Origin: Heterocephalus glaber
Taxonomy: Eukaryota; Chordata; Mammalia; Rodentia; Bathyergidae
NCBI RefSeq assembly: GCF_000247695.1
Contig: NW_004624849.1
Location: 2,514,747-2,578,746, forward strand
DNA: 64,000 bases
Direction: 5' to 3'
Numbering within the stretch: position 1 is the first letter of the stretch; each line of letters opens with the position of its first letter. Positions 11,581 through 22,539 of this stretch are shown in pieces. The position numbers and the translations under genes were made by a program. The notes beneath the pieces were generated by a model that did no database searches, had not been told where the DNA came from, and worked only from the letters and a program-made list of their open reading frames with translations.

Positions 11581-13231
11581 CATTCCTGATTATTAGCCAT
11601 CTATTGAGTTTATCAGGCCAGACATAAGGACCACACACGCCATTATCTAGTCGGAATAACAAAAGATGCTTTTTCTTTTAGGAAAATGTAATAAATCTAC
11701 ACAGACTTGCACACAATTCTAAGAAAGGCCTGAGAAAGAACACTCACCTTTTCCACGTAAACTTGGAAGAAATACTCACAGTTCAATTCTTTGAATCCAA
11801 CTAAAAGATTGAATTCTAACTGGTTGTAGATTAAGACACAGGTTCAGTACACAGCCTTTGGAAAATATTCTCATTCAGTGCCATCTATCTAACCTCTCTG
11901 GGTATTTTTCTTCCTCCTTCTTTTGCTCATCTCCTTGATCACATAGAAAATAATCTAAGGGTCCAGCCTTCAGGTCACTGGTCAGGGAGGTGATGCAAGT
12001 TAAAGGTAATCAATCTTCCTGCTTTTCCATTTTTTATCTTAAAACAAGCAGTAAATATTTGCAGAAGGAGAGAGTGGGAAGCTTCACTAACTGGTAGTCG
12101 CAACTGACAACCAGCAGCGGCTGTGGTTTAACTCAAACCGTTTTGTGAGCAGGTAAATGTACAGTTGGTTTAATAACTGATGGAAAAATAAATGCAGTCA
12201 TCCGTAGCCCTCCCCCAAATCCACTCGAATCTTTTGCATGTAATCGCTTTTGAATGCCCTGAACTAAGTCCGGTTGTGTCTGCGGCCCAGGCGGTTCATC
12301 CCGACCCTGCAGCCCCGAGATCCCTCCCGAGGTGATCCTGGTGGCAGCCCGGCGTGGGGCTGCCCAGCCTCCCCCTCCGGTGGCTGCCTAGGTGCCTGAA
12401 CCCAGCAAGCCCAAGCGCCCAGGGGTACGCTCGGCGTCGGCAAGGGGCGACCGTCCCCTGACTCCCTAACCCCTTCCCAGGGTCAACCACTAGCGGGCAG
12501 CCCCCCGCCGACCTCAAACTTCATCCAGTACACGCTGCACACGCCATCTGGCGACTTTCCTAAACTCCAGGCGCCAGAACCGCGTCGCCAGAGCCGCGGC
12601 AGAGCGAGAAGAGCAGTGGCTGGAGAGCGAGCGTGGCGCTGCGGGGTTGCAGGGCATAGTGGATCTGACCCCCGCGCCAGAGTAACCGACACCACCCGGA
12701 GATCGCGACGTGGATCAAAGGCTCGCAAGCTAGGGAGGCTTTTACGTCCTGGGACTTGAGGCTTTCCGTGGAGAAGGGGCGGGAAAGAGCGTCCAGGACC
12801 AAACGGCGGCTGATCGGAGGGTGCTGGGGTGGGGTGGAGAACCCACCTCCAAGAGCCTCCTGTCCCAGCCGGGATCGGGGTCTGCGGGGAGGGAGTGGGA
12901 GGTGGAACAGAGCGTCGGCCCCAAAGCCCAGAGAGATTCGCCGCACGGAGTCATTCCCCGGGTGGGCGGACCCCTCCTCCTCCTGCATCCCGGCAGGCTC
13001 GCCACAACGGTTGCTTGGCCTCGCCGCCCTGGAGTTCTCTCCTCACCCATCCAACCCCCGCTCCAAGGGTCCAGGGAGAGGGAGTTAGGCTCCCCCTTAA
13101 GCCCCAGCCTCCTAGGACTGTGCGGGGCTCGACCCGGCGCCCCTCCCCCATCGCACCCACAGCCCACGCCCGTCCCGCGCCGGCCTGGGCTGGGGGCGCC
13201 CGCGCTCCGGGGCTGACCCGCTCGCTCTTAC

Positions 13232-13264
13232 CTTGACGAGCCGGAGCTGCGGGCGCTGTCCCAT
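13232..13264 (-). CDS. CRHR1: CRHR1 coding exon 1 (partial gene, N-terminal 11 codons)
   Basis: Read on the minus strand, the ATG at 13264 opens eleven codons, MGQRPQLRLVK, ending in AAG exactly at a splice donor (GTAAGAG from 13231), so the intron is phase 0. From memory, this is the N-terminus of rodent corticotropin-releasing hormone receptor 1 (the human form begins MGGHPQLRLVK), and exon 1 of that gene stops after this lysine. CRHR1 is a class B seven-helix G-protein-coupled receptor that binds CRH and urocortin at the plasma membrane and signals mainly through Gs and cAMP, driving pituitary ACTH release. These residues are the start of its cleaved signal peptide; the hydrophobic part is encoded by exon 2, which I did not find in the 13.2 kb of intron present here. 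The exon sits in a CpG island, as expected for this promoter. The identification rests on eleven residues plus a correct splice junction and phase. Confidence 0.9.
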
Positions 13265-13620
13265 CCTCGGGCTCGCTCCGTTACCGTCCTGGAGGTCTGG
13301 ATGCCTCGGACATCCCAGAGGGGCCGGCCCGCGGCTGCGGACTCGCGCGGTGCGGGGTGGGCGGTGGGGCTCCTCCTGTCGCTGCCCGAGGTCCCCAGCG
13401 TTGCACTCCCCGGCCCCGCAGCTCAGCCAGGAGGGCTCTCGCTCGCCCTTCCAGGGCAAGTCTGGCTGCCGTTTTCCGACTCGGCTGGGCCCGTGGCTGC
13501 CTCTCGCCCGCCGGGAGCCCGCCTCGCACCGCCGCTTCCCCCACGGTCCGCCCGCTCCTCGCCTCGGCTCCCCGCCCCTCGCGCGCGTCCCCCCCCGCCC
13601 CCCCGCAGTCTCTCCTCCGC
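13265..13620 (-). promoter_or_regulatory. CRHR1: CRHR1 5' leader and proximal TATA-less promoter
   Basis: Upstream of the start codon on the minus strand the DNA is very GC- and CpG-rich. There are Sp1-type GC boxes at 13570-13578 and in the C-run at 13589-13604, about 300-340 bp before the ATG. No TATA box is visible. This fits a GC-rich, dispersed-start promoter. The boundary between leader and promoter is not determinable from sequence alone. Confidence 0.6.
13281..13313 (-). promoter_or_regulatory. Upstream ORF in the CRHR1 5' leader (10 codons)
   Basis: On the minus strand an ATG at 13313 opens ten codons (MSEASRPPGR) and stops with TAA at 13283-13281, 16 nt before the receptor ATG at 13264. 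It is in a different frame from the receptor. No other ATG is seen on this strand for at least 150 nt further upstream. As I recall, an upstream AUG in the rat CRHR1 leader has been reported to reduce receptor translation, so this small ORF could do the same. That it lies in the transcript is inferred, because the transcription start cannot be placed exactly. Confidence 0.6.
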
Positions 13621-14814
13621 GCCTCGCCCCTCGGCTCCTCTTCCAGCTCGGCGCCTCCTCAATCCCTGGCGCTCCTACAGGCCGGCTCCCCGCGCTGACC
13701 CCCTTTCCCTGAGCCCGGGTTTGCGACAGTCCACGGGGCGCGCCGGTGACCGCGGTGGCCGCGGTAGCTCGGGCAGAACCGGGGTGGGGGCAGGAGGCGG
13801 AGTGGGTGGAAGAAGCCTTCCGCCTTCCGCGGGGCTTGAGGTCCGGGCTAGAAGAGTCCGAGGGAGCAAGGGGGCTTGGGATCAGGTGAATTCCGAGAGC
13901 TAGACCCTTGGGGGCTGGGGACTAGGGCGATCTCGACAGAGTGGAGCTACCGCGGAAACCAGCTGAAGCTGGGAATTGCGTTGGGCAGTTCCCGCCCTGC
14001 AGCCGGCCAGGAGGTCTCTGCCGCCCCCACTTCAGCCAGGCCGGGCCGGACTCTCAGGGCATTTGGCATTGACATTCCCAGTGCGTGCTGACACCAAAGC
14101 TCCGCGTAAGGGGCCCTTATTCATTAGTTTGGTTCCTTTGTTCATTCATTCATCTTAAAAACTGAGCACCTGCCCAATTTGGTCCAGGCAAGGGTCTAGA
14201 CCTAAAGACCCCCAGATGAAGGGGAGATGACAGTGCCCAGCAGGACTAGGAAGCACCTGGACTAGGCAGAGCCAAAACCCCGGGGCGCACTGCGCTACAG
14301 CGCGGTAACGCAGCTGGGAATCCAGCCGGCAGGACGTCGAGCCCGCAGCGCCCTCTCTCGGCTGAGCACCTTGGTAGGGGTCGGCTATCCCGCCAGGCCT
14401 AGGGATTTTCCTCTGGGCTGGCTCTCCAGTTGTACATCTCACTTCGGCCGGCCGAAGGAAACAGCTCCTGCCTCTTCCAGCCCTTCTAGGTGGACAGAAC
14501 TTTCGATTTCCTTCTCCTCCTTCCTTTCTGAGCCAAAGCTGGAAAGGGAGAAGAGAAGTCTTTGGAAGATTTTCACCTCGCAGAACCTAGGTGCAGAGAC
14601 CCCAGAATATGCAGAAGAACAGTAGGCTGAGCACAGTCCCAGGGTGGCGCCAGCTGATTTTGAAGTCGAACATGCTGGCTGCCCTGGATTATATGCCTTG
14701 CTGTGCCTACCCCTCCTCACTTCCAACTTCTCCTGGGCAGGAGGTGCAGGAGCTAGCACATTCATGGGTCCAACTTGTCTTCATTTGGAACTGGAGTTGC
14801 TGTAGCAAGTCATG

Positions 14815-14905
14815 AGATCCAACTCAGTTTACTGTTGAGGATACTGAGGCACTCAGAAAAGTGATAACCCATCCAAAGTCCTGAAAGTGATAAACCTACT
14901 TCTGC
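14815..14905 (-). mobile_element. MIR SINE fragment
   Basis: Antisense MIR-like text: ACTGTTGAGGATACTGAGGC, a short variable part, then ATAACCCATCCAAAGTCCTG. Confidence 0.5.
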
Positions 14906-15184
14906 CCTTCTGGATTCCCAGCTCAGAGTGCCTGCAAGTCTGGGAGCTAATGGGGTTTGGGACAGTGAAATAGGAGAAGTGTAGACCAGCTGGTATACTG
15001 GCTCAGCCACATGGGGAAGCACTTTCTAGCTGAAGCACAGAGGCCCTATGTCTTGCAAATCCCCATTAGGTTAGTGCCCCAGAGCTTGGCATGCTAAGCA
15101 GGGAACTAACTCATGCCAGTCAATCCCAAAAGAGATGGACATACCAACCAGATTTCCAATTTACTGTTCTCAACAAAAATTAAA

Positions 15185-15400
15185 CACGTGGTAGTTTGGA
15201 GTCAGACTGGGTTTGAGTCTTGACTCTTTCACTTACGAGTTGTATAACCTTGGGAAATTATTTAACAGTGCCTCAATGTTAACTATAAAATGTGCACAGT
15301 AACACCTACTCCTAGGGTAGATGTTGGAGGGAATATTGGTAAAGGGCTTGGCTTGGTGCCAGGCAAACAATGGGGGCTTCATGAGGATTAATGATAGTTG
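15185..15400 (+). mobile_element. MIR SINE, near full length
   Basis: GGAGTCAGACTGGGTTTGAG, then the GTATAACCTTGGGAAATTAT core, an AACACCTACTCCTAGGGTAG segment and a TTGGTGCCAGGCAAACAATG 3' part match MIR in order. Confidence 0.8.
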
Positions 15401-16874
15401 CCTCACTGTCTTCATCAAGATAGAGTGAACCAGGTGTGAGTGTGTGGGCAGGTTGGTCTCTTCCTCTAGGCAATTCTCTGTGGGAAGCAGATTTCTTGAT
15501 TAGAAGGTCCCAGCAGTGTGGTGGATTGGGGAATCTGAGGAGAGGAGGCTGGTTGGTCTTCAGGGAGGTTTGCCAGGCCCTGTCCAGACCTGTACCCAAC
15601 CCTGGGTTGGAACATGTTCTCTAGGGACCAGCCATCTCCACACTGTGCACTTCTCTGATTCTGATTCCCTCTGCTTAATAAACACCAAGAAATTTTGCCT
15701 CTTAGAGCTCATCCTCCTCCCCTTGACATGATCTTTAAATATGTTAATGCCATTGATTCACTGTAATCAAGTCTTGCTCTTTCTGCCTTTTTTGAGCCAG
15801 AAGTCAGCTCTTTTATCTGCCTGAAGAGGACTCTACAACTCACACATTTCACTTGTCTGTGTTATTTGCCCGACCTAATCCCCTGGGTGGGGAGGGGACT
15901 TAGGCAGCACTCCATGACCTGTTTATTTATGCTTTTGGCCTTGACAGACAAAGAGGGTTATGAGAGCCTCTGGTTTAACAGCCTTACAGCAAAGATTCCA
16001 TATCCCCTTTCATTTGTCTTGAAACTGCTTCCTTTCACCTTCAAGGACCTGACTCGCATCTTCTGGGCTTGGTGAAGAAACTATTGTCAACTCTGACCCT
16101 CTCTAGGCTTCAATGCTCCAGCCTCAGCAGGCTGATGGCTCAGGGTGGTCTCTGCGGGCAGCCTCTCCACACCCTCATCTTGACAGGCCTGTCACTGAGC
16201 ATTCTTTCACCAAGCCTAGCCCTTCTGAAATTCTCTTTGGGTCCATCCCTCCCTTCCTCTCTTCTTTTTGTGCATAGGCCTGGACCAGAATCAGCTTTCC
16301 CTCACTTAATCTGCCATTTTGGAAGAAAGGAAAAAAACAGAAATAAATGATAACTGCGTGTCCTTCCAAGCAGTCGGAGGGACAGATACAAGAGCAAACC
16401 ATGTGGGTGGGGTCCAGGGAGGTGGGATAAGTATATATCGCTTGCCTGGAGGGTTTAGTTAGCTTAGCCATTGGCACTCCAGTGAGGATGGATGGTTTGG
16501 AACCCTTTGTTATAGTATGGGTGGTAAAGAACTAGTTCTTTATTTTAAAATTTCTAGTCTGTCATTGCTGATACCATTGCAAAATACAATGGGAATGAAT
16601 TATTAGGAACTGAAAAAAAATGCATACAAAATAAAAGCCCAGTTTTAAAAATTAGTAGATCCAGTGGACCTAAAATTACTCTATCAGACTGCTGTAACTT
16701 TCTAAATGCTCACTTTGAATTTCTACACTTCCCTGATGACAGACTGGCAACAGGGGTGCTAGTCTGCAGATCATGCTTGCCATAGAGCTAGTTTAAGAGT
16801 AAGAAGCCAAAAAAATGGCCTCATAGAAGAGGCAGATTTCAAATCTCATGAACATTGGAGACTATAGTGTTAAT

Positions 16875-17050
16875 TACTCCACTCAGTCAACAAACATTTA
16901 ATGAGCAGCAACTATGTGCCAGTCACTGTTGGATGCCAAGGCTAATAATGATTAATGTAACAGGGTCCCAGCCCTCAAGATATTCACAGCTTGGAATGGG
17001 AGACAGCCACTTTGATAAATAATTAAAAGCTAGTGCAATTAGGTCAACAA
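16875..17050 (-). mobile_element. L2 LINE 3' end
   Basis: Antisense L2 end: CAACAAACATTTAATGAGCA, GCAACTATGTGCCAGTCACT, a CCCAGCCCTCAAGATATTCA segment and a GGGAGACAGCC continuation. Confidence 0.65.
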
Positions 17051-17689
17051 TAAACCAAGCCCTATGGGCATGGAGGCAGGGATATCAATTCTGCCCGGAG
17101 CCAGTGGAGAAGGTTCTAGCAAGGAAATGAGGCTCGTGCTGGTGTCTGGAGAGAAGAGGAGACACGCATTCAATCCTGTGTGGCCAGTCTGCACTCAGTA
17201 AATGAATTGAAATATTGAAGTGTTTTGCATAGTGTGGCACCTAGGAAGTGTTTCAAATGTGTCTGCTGTTTTTATTATTAAATATTACAAACTGTCATCA
17301 TTATTATTCACCCAGACTTACTCAACACTACCCTTAACTTTGGTGTGGGGTTTGGGGGGTCACAACAGATAGCTCAGTTGGTAGAAGGAGATCATCTGGC
17401 TTGGACTCCACCCTTTGTCAGAGGAAAGATGTTTCTGGAAAGGATGGATTGGGAGATTGGTATTGAAGTCAGTGAATGTGGACAGGCGAAGATGACAGAG
17501 GAACGCATTGAAGGCAGAAAGGTCCCTTAGACACAGCCTGAGGAATAAATAACTGCAGGACAGGAAAGGGTCTGGACTAATGGGACAAGATCTGGGGATG
17601 CAAGGGGCCTGGTTGAGGTTCAATAGTTTTGGGGATTTTTCTGGCCCTTGAATAAGAAGCTTGACATTATTCTTTCATTTACAACAGAT

Positions 17690-17791
17690 AGCGATGATAG
17701 TTAGGGTTTGTAAGCCAGCTTGTACCACATAGCTCTTTCACAAACATGTTCTCATTGAATCCTTGTGATAGCCCTGTGACCAAGGCATTGG
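17690..17791 (-). mobile_element. MIR SINE, left half of a split copy
   Basis: Antisense MIR: CACATAGCTCTTTCACAAAC, TTCTCATTGAATCCTTGTGA, then CCTGTGACCAAGGCATTGGT. It continues after the insertion at 18266-18370. Confidence 0.7.
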
Positions 17792-17803
17792 TGGCTTTAC
17801 TTT

Positions 17804-18253
17804 TTTTAAATTTTTTTTATTAAATTCTTTTATTGGTACATTGTAGGTATACAACACAATTACATTTCTCATTGGGAATTGTACCTTTACATAATGCATC
17901 TTGGTTCTTATTTTTTCCCCATTCCTAGTCCTCCCTTCACGCCCTCCACCCTTCCCTATTTACAAAGACTTTATTTCCATTTTTTCCATTTCTCAGCATT
18001 TTTCCTTTCCCTTCTTTCCTTTCCCCTGCCCCTCCCACTACCCCTACCCCTTTGGACCTTTTCTTCCTATTTTACATTATCGATTATTCATTCTAATCAT
18101 TGGTACATTTTAGGTATACAATATAATGACATTCATCATTGGAAATTTGCACCTTTACATAGTCTCTCTTGGTTCTTATTTTTCACCCTTGCCCAGCCCT
18201 CCCTTCAACCCCTCCATTCCTCCCTATTTACAAAGATTTTGCTCCTATTTTGA
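17804..18253 (-). mobile_element. 5'-truncated L1-type 3' tail inserted in a MIR
   Basis: Read on the minus strand this is a G-rich polypurine 3' region ending in GTACCAATAAAAG and an A-rich tail. A perfect 12-bp duplication, TGGCTTTACTTT, brackets it at 17792-17803 and 18254-18265, so it retroposed into a pre-existing MIR. The 3' region is internally duplicated: the unit that starts GGTACATT and runs through CTATTTACAAAGA occurs twice, near 17834-17970 and 18098-18238. Assignment to L1 rests on the polypurine tract and A tail typical of L1 3' UTRs; no ORF2 is present. Confidence 0.75.
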
Positions 18254-18265
18254 TGGCTTTACTTT

Positions 18266-18370
18266 ACAGATGGGAAAGCCAAGTTCAGAGGTTGACACTC
18301 TGCCCAAGGTCACACAGCTGGCCTCAATACAGACAGGAGTAGAGATGGATGTCCCTGTCTCCTGCTCCAG
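18266..18370 (-). mobile_element. MIR SINE, right half of the split copy
   Basis: CAGATGGGAAAGCCAAGTTC, then TGCCCAAGGTCACACAGCTG, continues the MIR interrupted at 17803. Confidence 0.8.
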
Positions 18371-18984
18371 GTATTTTCCAGTGTGCCAAGGAGAAGGGAC
18401 CAAGCCCAGACCTTCAGGGAGCTGTGCCATGACATATGGCCTAGAAAAGGCCCTGGCTCTGGGAAAGCAATGTTCAGGGATGAGTCTTTCATTCTTTCTT
18501 TTTCTAGCTGTTGGGCAGAAAGGAGGAGTCAATAGCACCTGGCAGTGGCAGCAGGCCAGGGAGGCGGCTCAGCCGAGAGGGCTCTTCAGGCCATGTACCA
18601 GCTCCCCTTGCTCTCCCCAAGACTGAGTCTGTATCAGTGAAGGGCAAGGGCATTTATCCCGACACAATGCCGTGTTTTTACATTTATTAAGTGTGGTCAA
18701 GAGGCCTGATGAAGTCTGTTGTTGTTTTAAAGAAAATTTTCAAAAGGTGCATTGAAGTTAGAAGGATTGGTTGAATGTGAAGACATCTTGGGAACATTCT
18801 GGAAGTAAAAAGAGATAAGAGGTTCTAGTCATAAGTACAGTGTTAAAAGAAAGGGCACATACCCACTTATCTTAGAAGTTGAATCAGCTCTACCTAGACC
18901 AGGGGGTTAAGGGGGTTACACTAGGGGTGGGTTAGCCCCCTTGGGGAGCTTGTTTGACAATATCGAAACACATTCTTGGGTGCC

Positions 18985-19095
18985 ACATCTGGGAGAGTGT
19001 TACTGACATCTGGTGGGGTCAGGAATGCTGCTAACCACCCTACAAAACACAAGATGCCCCCACAACAAAGAATTACCTGGCCCAAACATCCATGG
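18985..19095 (+). mobile_element. MER20 DNA transposon, partial
   Basis: GAGTGTTACTGACATCTGGT, GGAATGCTGCTAACCACCCT and CCCCACAACAAAGAATTACC with CCTGGCCC match the second half of MER20. The segment CTGACATCTGGTGG (19003-19016) differs from the reverse-strand CTCF core consensus at a single position. Confidence 0.75.
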
Positions 19096-19875
19096 GAAAC
19101 CTGGCCAAGTCAGCAGTTGGTACCATGGACAGCAGAAACCTACCTCTGTGAGATTATGATGCGAATCTAGATGTCCTGTTCTGCCTGAAAATCGCAGGAA
19201 AGCCAAGGTCCCTACTTCACTTCCTCAGCCTCATGATTCCTAACATACTGAGGTCTCAAGGAAGGCAACTCAGACAGTAGCAGATACAGCCAAGACTTGA
19301 GACTCTGGGGCCTTCAGTGAACCCTCCCCAGCTTGGGGCCCAGCCCTGCCCCTTCACTCATAGGTGTAGTTTGCACTTTCCCCCCCTATTCATCAAGTCC
19401 CATTTTAGAGCCAGAAGGGCCCTCACAGCCCATCAACTCTGTAAGGTGCTATTATTTCCATTTTACAGATTGGTTCACTGAAGCCTCAAAGTTAAATAGC
19501 CATGAACTTCTCTGTTTCCCAATGAGCTGCAAGATTCTGGAGAGCAGAGGCTGCTTCTGTTCATCTTTGCAGTCCTAGTCTTGGGTAAAGTCATGCTTCA
19601 GCAGAAGCTAAATCTGAGGCCTGCAGTTAATGATCAGCTTTACCAGTGGGTTAGACCTAGGCTCCTGCATCCTGAGCAGTGCCCTTGCCATATGGCCACT
19701 CCTTCTGAGACCTTCTCACCAGCTCGAGGCTTGACTTTATCCCAGCTTGCAGTAGGGAAACCCCCAGCCCCACACCAGGCAGGCAATTATAGCTTCCTAG
19801 TGGGAAGCTGCAGCACGGAGCCTCAGCCCAGCCTTTTCTGTCCTTCCTTCTCCTCTCAGGCCTTAAAAAGGGTTT

Positions 19876-20100
19876 GGGGCAAGTGGGATATAGTGTCATG
19901 TGCCTGTAAATCCAGCAATCTAGGAGGCTAAAACAGGAGAATCATAAGTCTGAGCCTAGCCTGGTCAGCTTTAGTGACTTAGTGAGATTTTGTCTCCAAA
20001 AAAAAAAAAAAGGCAGGGATGTAGCTCAGTGCAGTTTAATTTTCAGTACTACAAATATAATAAAGACAAAAAATAAAAGTTAAAATAAAAGGCTCAGAGC
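19876..20100 (+). mobile_element. Dimeric B1-ID SINE, diverged
   Basis: A degraded B1 (AAGTGGGATATAGTGTCATG to TGAGATTTTGTCTCC) is followed by an A run and a degraded ID (GGCAGGGATGTAGCTCAGTG to TTTCAGTACTAC) with an A-rich tail. The order is the same as in the dimer at 10080-10276. Confidence 0.75.
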
Positions 20101-20637
20101 AGAACATGATCTCCCTCCAATCCCCTGAAAATATCTTCACTGGCCCCAGAGAAGCCCACAAAGTGGACCACCCTGACCTTCAGTGATCACTTACAAGTCA
20201 GAACAAGACAGACAGAGACCAAAGAGACATATCAAGCAGTTGTAATACGTTATATGGCCCTTATTTGGATCATGAGTCTAGCAAATTAAAAAATGAAAAC
20301 CCAAATCTATAAATAAACAATTGGAAACATGAAATCTAATTAGATATTTGATGATTTCAGGCATGGTTGTTAATTTTTAAAATGAGATAATGGCATTGTG
20401 GTTATGTATTTAAAATGAGCCCTTGTCTTCTAGGGATACAAATTGAAATATTTAGACACAGTGATGTGCTATCTGAGATTCATTATGAAGAATCTGGGAA
20501 GTAGGGAAGTGGGTGAGGATGTTGATGAAACAAGATCCATCACGAGTGGTTAATTGTTGAATCTGAGTGATGGGCACATGGGAGCTCATGGCAACATTTG
20601 GTTATTTTTATATGCATTAAATTTTTTTCAGGATAAA

Positions 20638-20725
20638 GGGCTGGGGTTGTAGCTTAGGGATAGTGTGTGCTTCGCATGTGTGAGGTCCTGGGTTCCATTC
20701 CCAGCACTGAAACAAACAACAAAAC
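20638..20725 (+). mobile_element. ID SINE
   Basis: GGGCTGGGGTTGTAGCTTAG gives the tRNA-type A box and GGGTTCCATTCCCAGCACTG the B box and 3' end, followed by an A-rich tail. This copy ends in CAGCACTG rather than the GGTACC form of most others here. Confidence 0.85.
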
Positions 20726-22381
20726 TTAGACCACGTGAGAGGCTTAGGGAGCACATAGACTGGGGTTTCCAAACCATTTTCTGTGTTTTCCTAGATTCCA
20801 AAGAGAGGCCTCAGGAACTGATGCTGGAGATAGGTGTGTGTGTGAGGGGGTGGTAAGGTGGAGGCTGGGTGGGCTGTGAGGCTGCACCTCCATTTCAGTC
20901 AGTTTTATGTTGTGGAGTTCTACAGCAGATCTCACTTTAGGAAAAGGGTTCTGCCTGGGGGATGGGCAGGTTTCCCCATAACTCGGCGTATTGGAGGCAG
21001 AGCTGGGCCCAGCCCAGGCTCCCACTCTTAGCCTCTGGTGCTTTGCACTGTGCCTCACTGTCTTCCTTGGCCCCTACAAGACTCAGGACCTGGGCTCTGA
21101 GTCCAGTGAGCCATGCCAGGATGGGACCGGACTGTGCCACCCCTGCTCCAAGGTGATAGAGGGCACGCTGCCTTCCTTGGACCACTCATTGACCGATTTC
21201 TAAAGCCAGGCCTATGGCTCAGAGCCAGCCCGGGCCTTGCTGCCTGCTATCTGGCTAGGCCCCAGCAACTCAACTGGCCAGGGGCCAGCACCATTCAGGC
21301 ATGCCTGAGCCAGAAAAGTACTGAGCAGGGTTTAGCCTACTGGCCACATAGCAGCAGCACATTCCATAAGAAGGAGGCTCAAACTTGCCCCTTCTGAGTC
21401 CCTCCAGAATGACAGGACTGGCCTGGGGTTGGCCAGCCTGTTCGACCTCCATGTAGGCAGCCTCACCTATGGCCAGATGTGGAGTAATCCAGGGGGCACA
21501 GAGGCCTAATGAGTCCTGTGACAGCATAGAGGGAAGAAAGGTGTTATCCATGACACTGAAATGGGGCTCCATTAGCTGGAAACAGCCTGGCAAGACTCAT
21601 GAAGCACAAAAGGAGAATGGGCATCAGTCGGTGATGTTGCAGGTTGGGTGGCAGTGCAGAGGGTGTCCCATTTGTCCATCACCTCTACCCTTCCTGGCCA
21701 CTCTGTCCCCAGGACTGACCAGGTGGGCTCAACCAATCCAAAGCCCCTGTTGGGGGGTGCTGAGTGATTTCAGATATGTATTTATTCCACCAACTCTGCC
21801 TGTGTATTTGTCATAGGCTGAATATTGCCCTTGACTAAGGGTTCCTGCTGCTCTCTGGGGAGTTCTTCCTCATGACTATCCTTCAGGGTTCTGGTTACCT
21901 CTTCATCCTTTTGGATCTCAGGATACCAACAGCTTAGTTCTACCTAGCTGCAAGATGTTGTGTGGCCCCACGAGGTCTCCCTACCCTGTGCACCTATTTT
22001 TAAATAGTCCCTTTAATAAGCCTTTCTCAAATTACTGGAATACAAGTGGTCATGGGGTATGATTTCCTGCTAAGACCTTGGTGAATATGGGCCTCTTGTG
22101 AATGTGAGATCATAATCAGGCTATCCTTGAATGTGATCCCAGCAAACCAGAGGGCTGGGGAGGCCTCCCCAGGGACTAAGCAGACAGACAAGGTCCAGGT
22201 GAGGGCTGGATGTGAGTCAACCCAAAACAAATCAGAGACTCTGGTAGAGGGAATCATGATGGAGGAGTGATTGCTAGGGGTCTCACGGAGGAGCCTTTGG
22301 GAAAGATGTTATGGGGCAGGACAGGCAGGAGACAGAGGGGGGTCAACAAAGGCATGTGCCTGGGGAGAGCTGTGCATTGCA

Positions 22382-22404
22382 CTCTAGTGGTACAACCACT
22401 AGAG
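22382..22404. repeat. Perfect short hairpin (10-bp arms, 3-nt loop)
   Basis: CTCTAGTGGT, ACA, ACCACTAGAG is an exact inverted repeat. Nothing around it suggests a terminator or RNA gene. Confidence 0.8.
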
Positions 22405-22539
22405 GAACCGCAGAGGAACCTGTTCCCTTGATGCTGATCACCCAAGAAAGAACCCCATTGCCAGGACCAGAATCTCCCGCCTGATCTACCTTCCCAGCCT
22501 TGCTCTGCATCCTCAGCCCAGAACCAGAAGAATCCTAGA

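Larger units (their letters stand above)
1..13231 (-). other. CRHR1: CRHR1 intron 1, 5' portion
   Basis: This stretch lies downstream of the exon 1 donor on the minus strand, so it is transcribed as intron 1; the acceptor and exon 2 lie beyond the window. I searched it for the expected exon 2 text (the leucine-rich signal-peptide core followed by SLQDQ) on the minus strand and did not see it. It holds scattered repeats (listed separately), a CTCF-like motif at 279-292, pyrimidine-rich DNA at 2400-2570, microsatellites and an unusual inverted repeat at 5371-5970. Stretches such as 2000-3600, 4020-5180, 6620-8460 and 11580-12270 show nothing I can assign. Confidence 0.8.
12270..14460. promoter_or_regulatory. 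CpG island over the CRHR1 promoter
   Basis: CpG dinucleotides are frequent and GC content is high from about 12.27 to 14.46 kb, densest at 12.5-13.9 kb, while the flanks are ordinary AT-balanced mammalian DNA. The island extends roughly 1 kb into intron 1 and 1.2 kb upstream of the start codon. It contains no recognisable SINE or LINE insertion. Edges were judged by eye. Confidence 0.85.

Noticed and set aside
1..13231. CRHR1 exon 2 expected on the minus strand.
   Set aside because: The reverse complement of the exon 2 signal-peptide core was looked for and not found. Intron 1 is about 20 kb or longer in other mammals, so exon 2 should lie outside the window.
13112..13459. In-frame N-terminal extension of CRHR1 (open frame of 65 extra codons upstream of the ATG).
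   Set aside because: The upstream frame begins at TTG, not ATG, and the sequence is GC-rich leader. No upstream in-frame ATG is present, so the known receptor start at 13264 is kept.
13233..13903. Long plus-strand open frames (159 and 200 codons) across the CpG island.
   Set aside because: Overlapping frames open at once on both strands are typical of GC-rich, stop-poor DNA. Their Pro/Arg/Ala composition resembles no protein, and they overlap the CRHR1 leader.
17365..17400. tRNA-type A box text (AGATAGCTCAGTTGGTAGAA).
   Set aside because: No matching B box or acceptor-stem pairing downstream; treated as chance.
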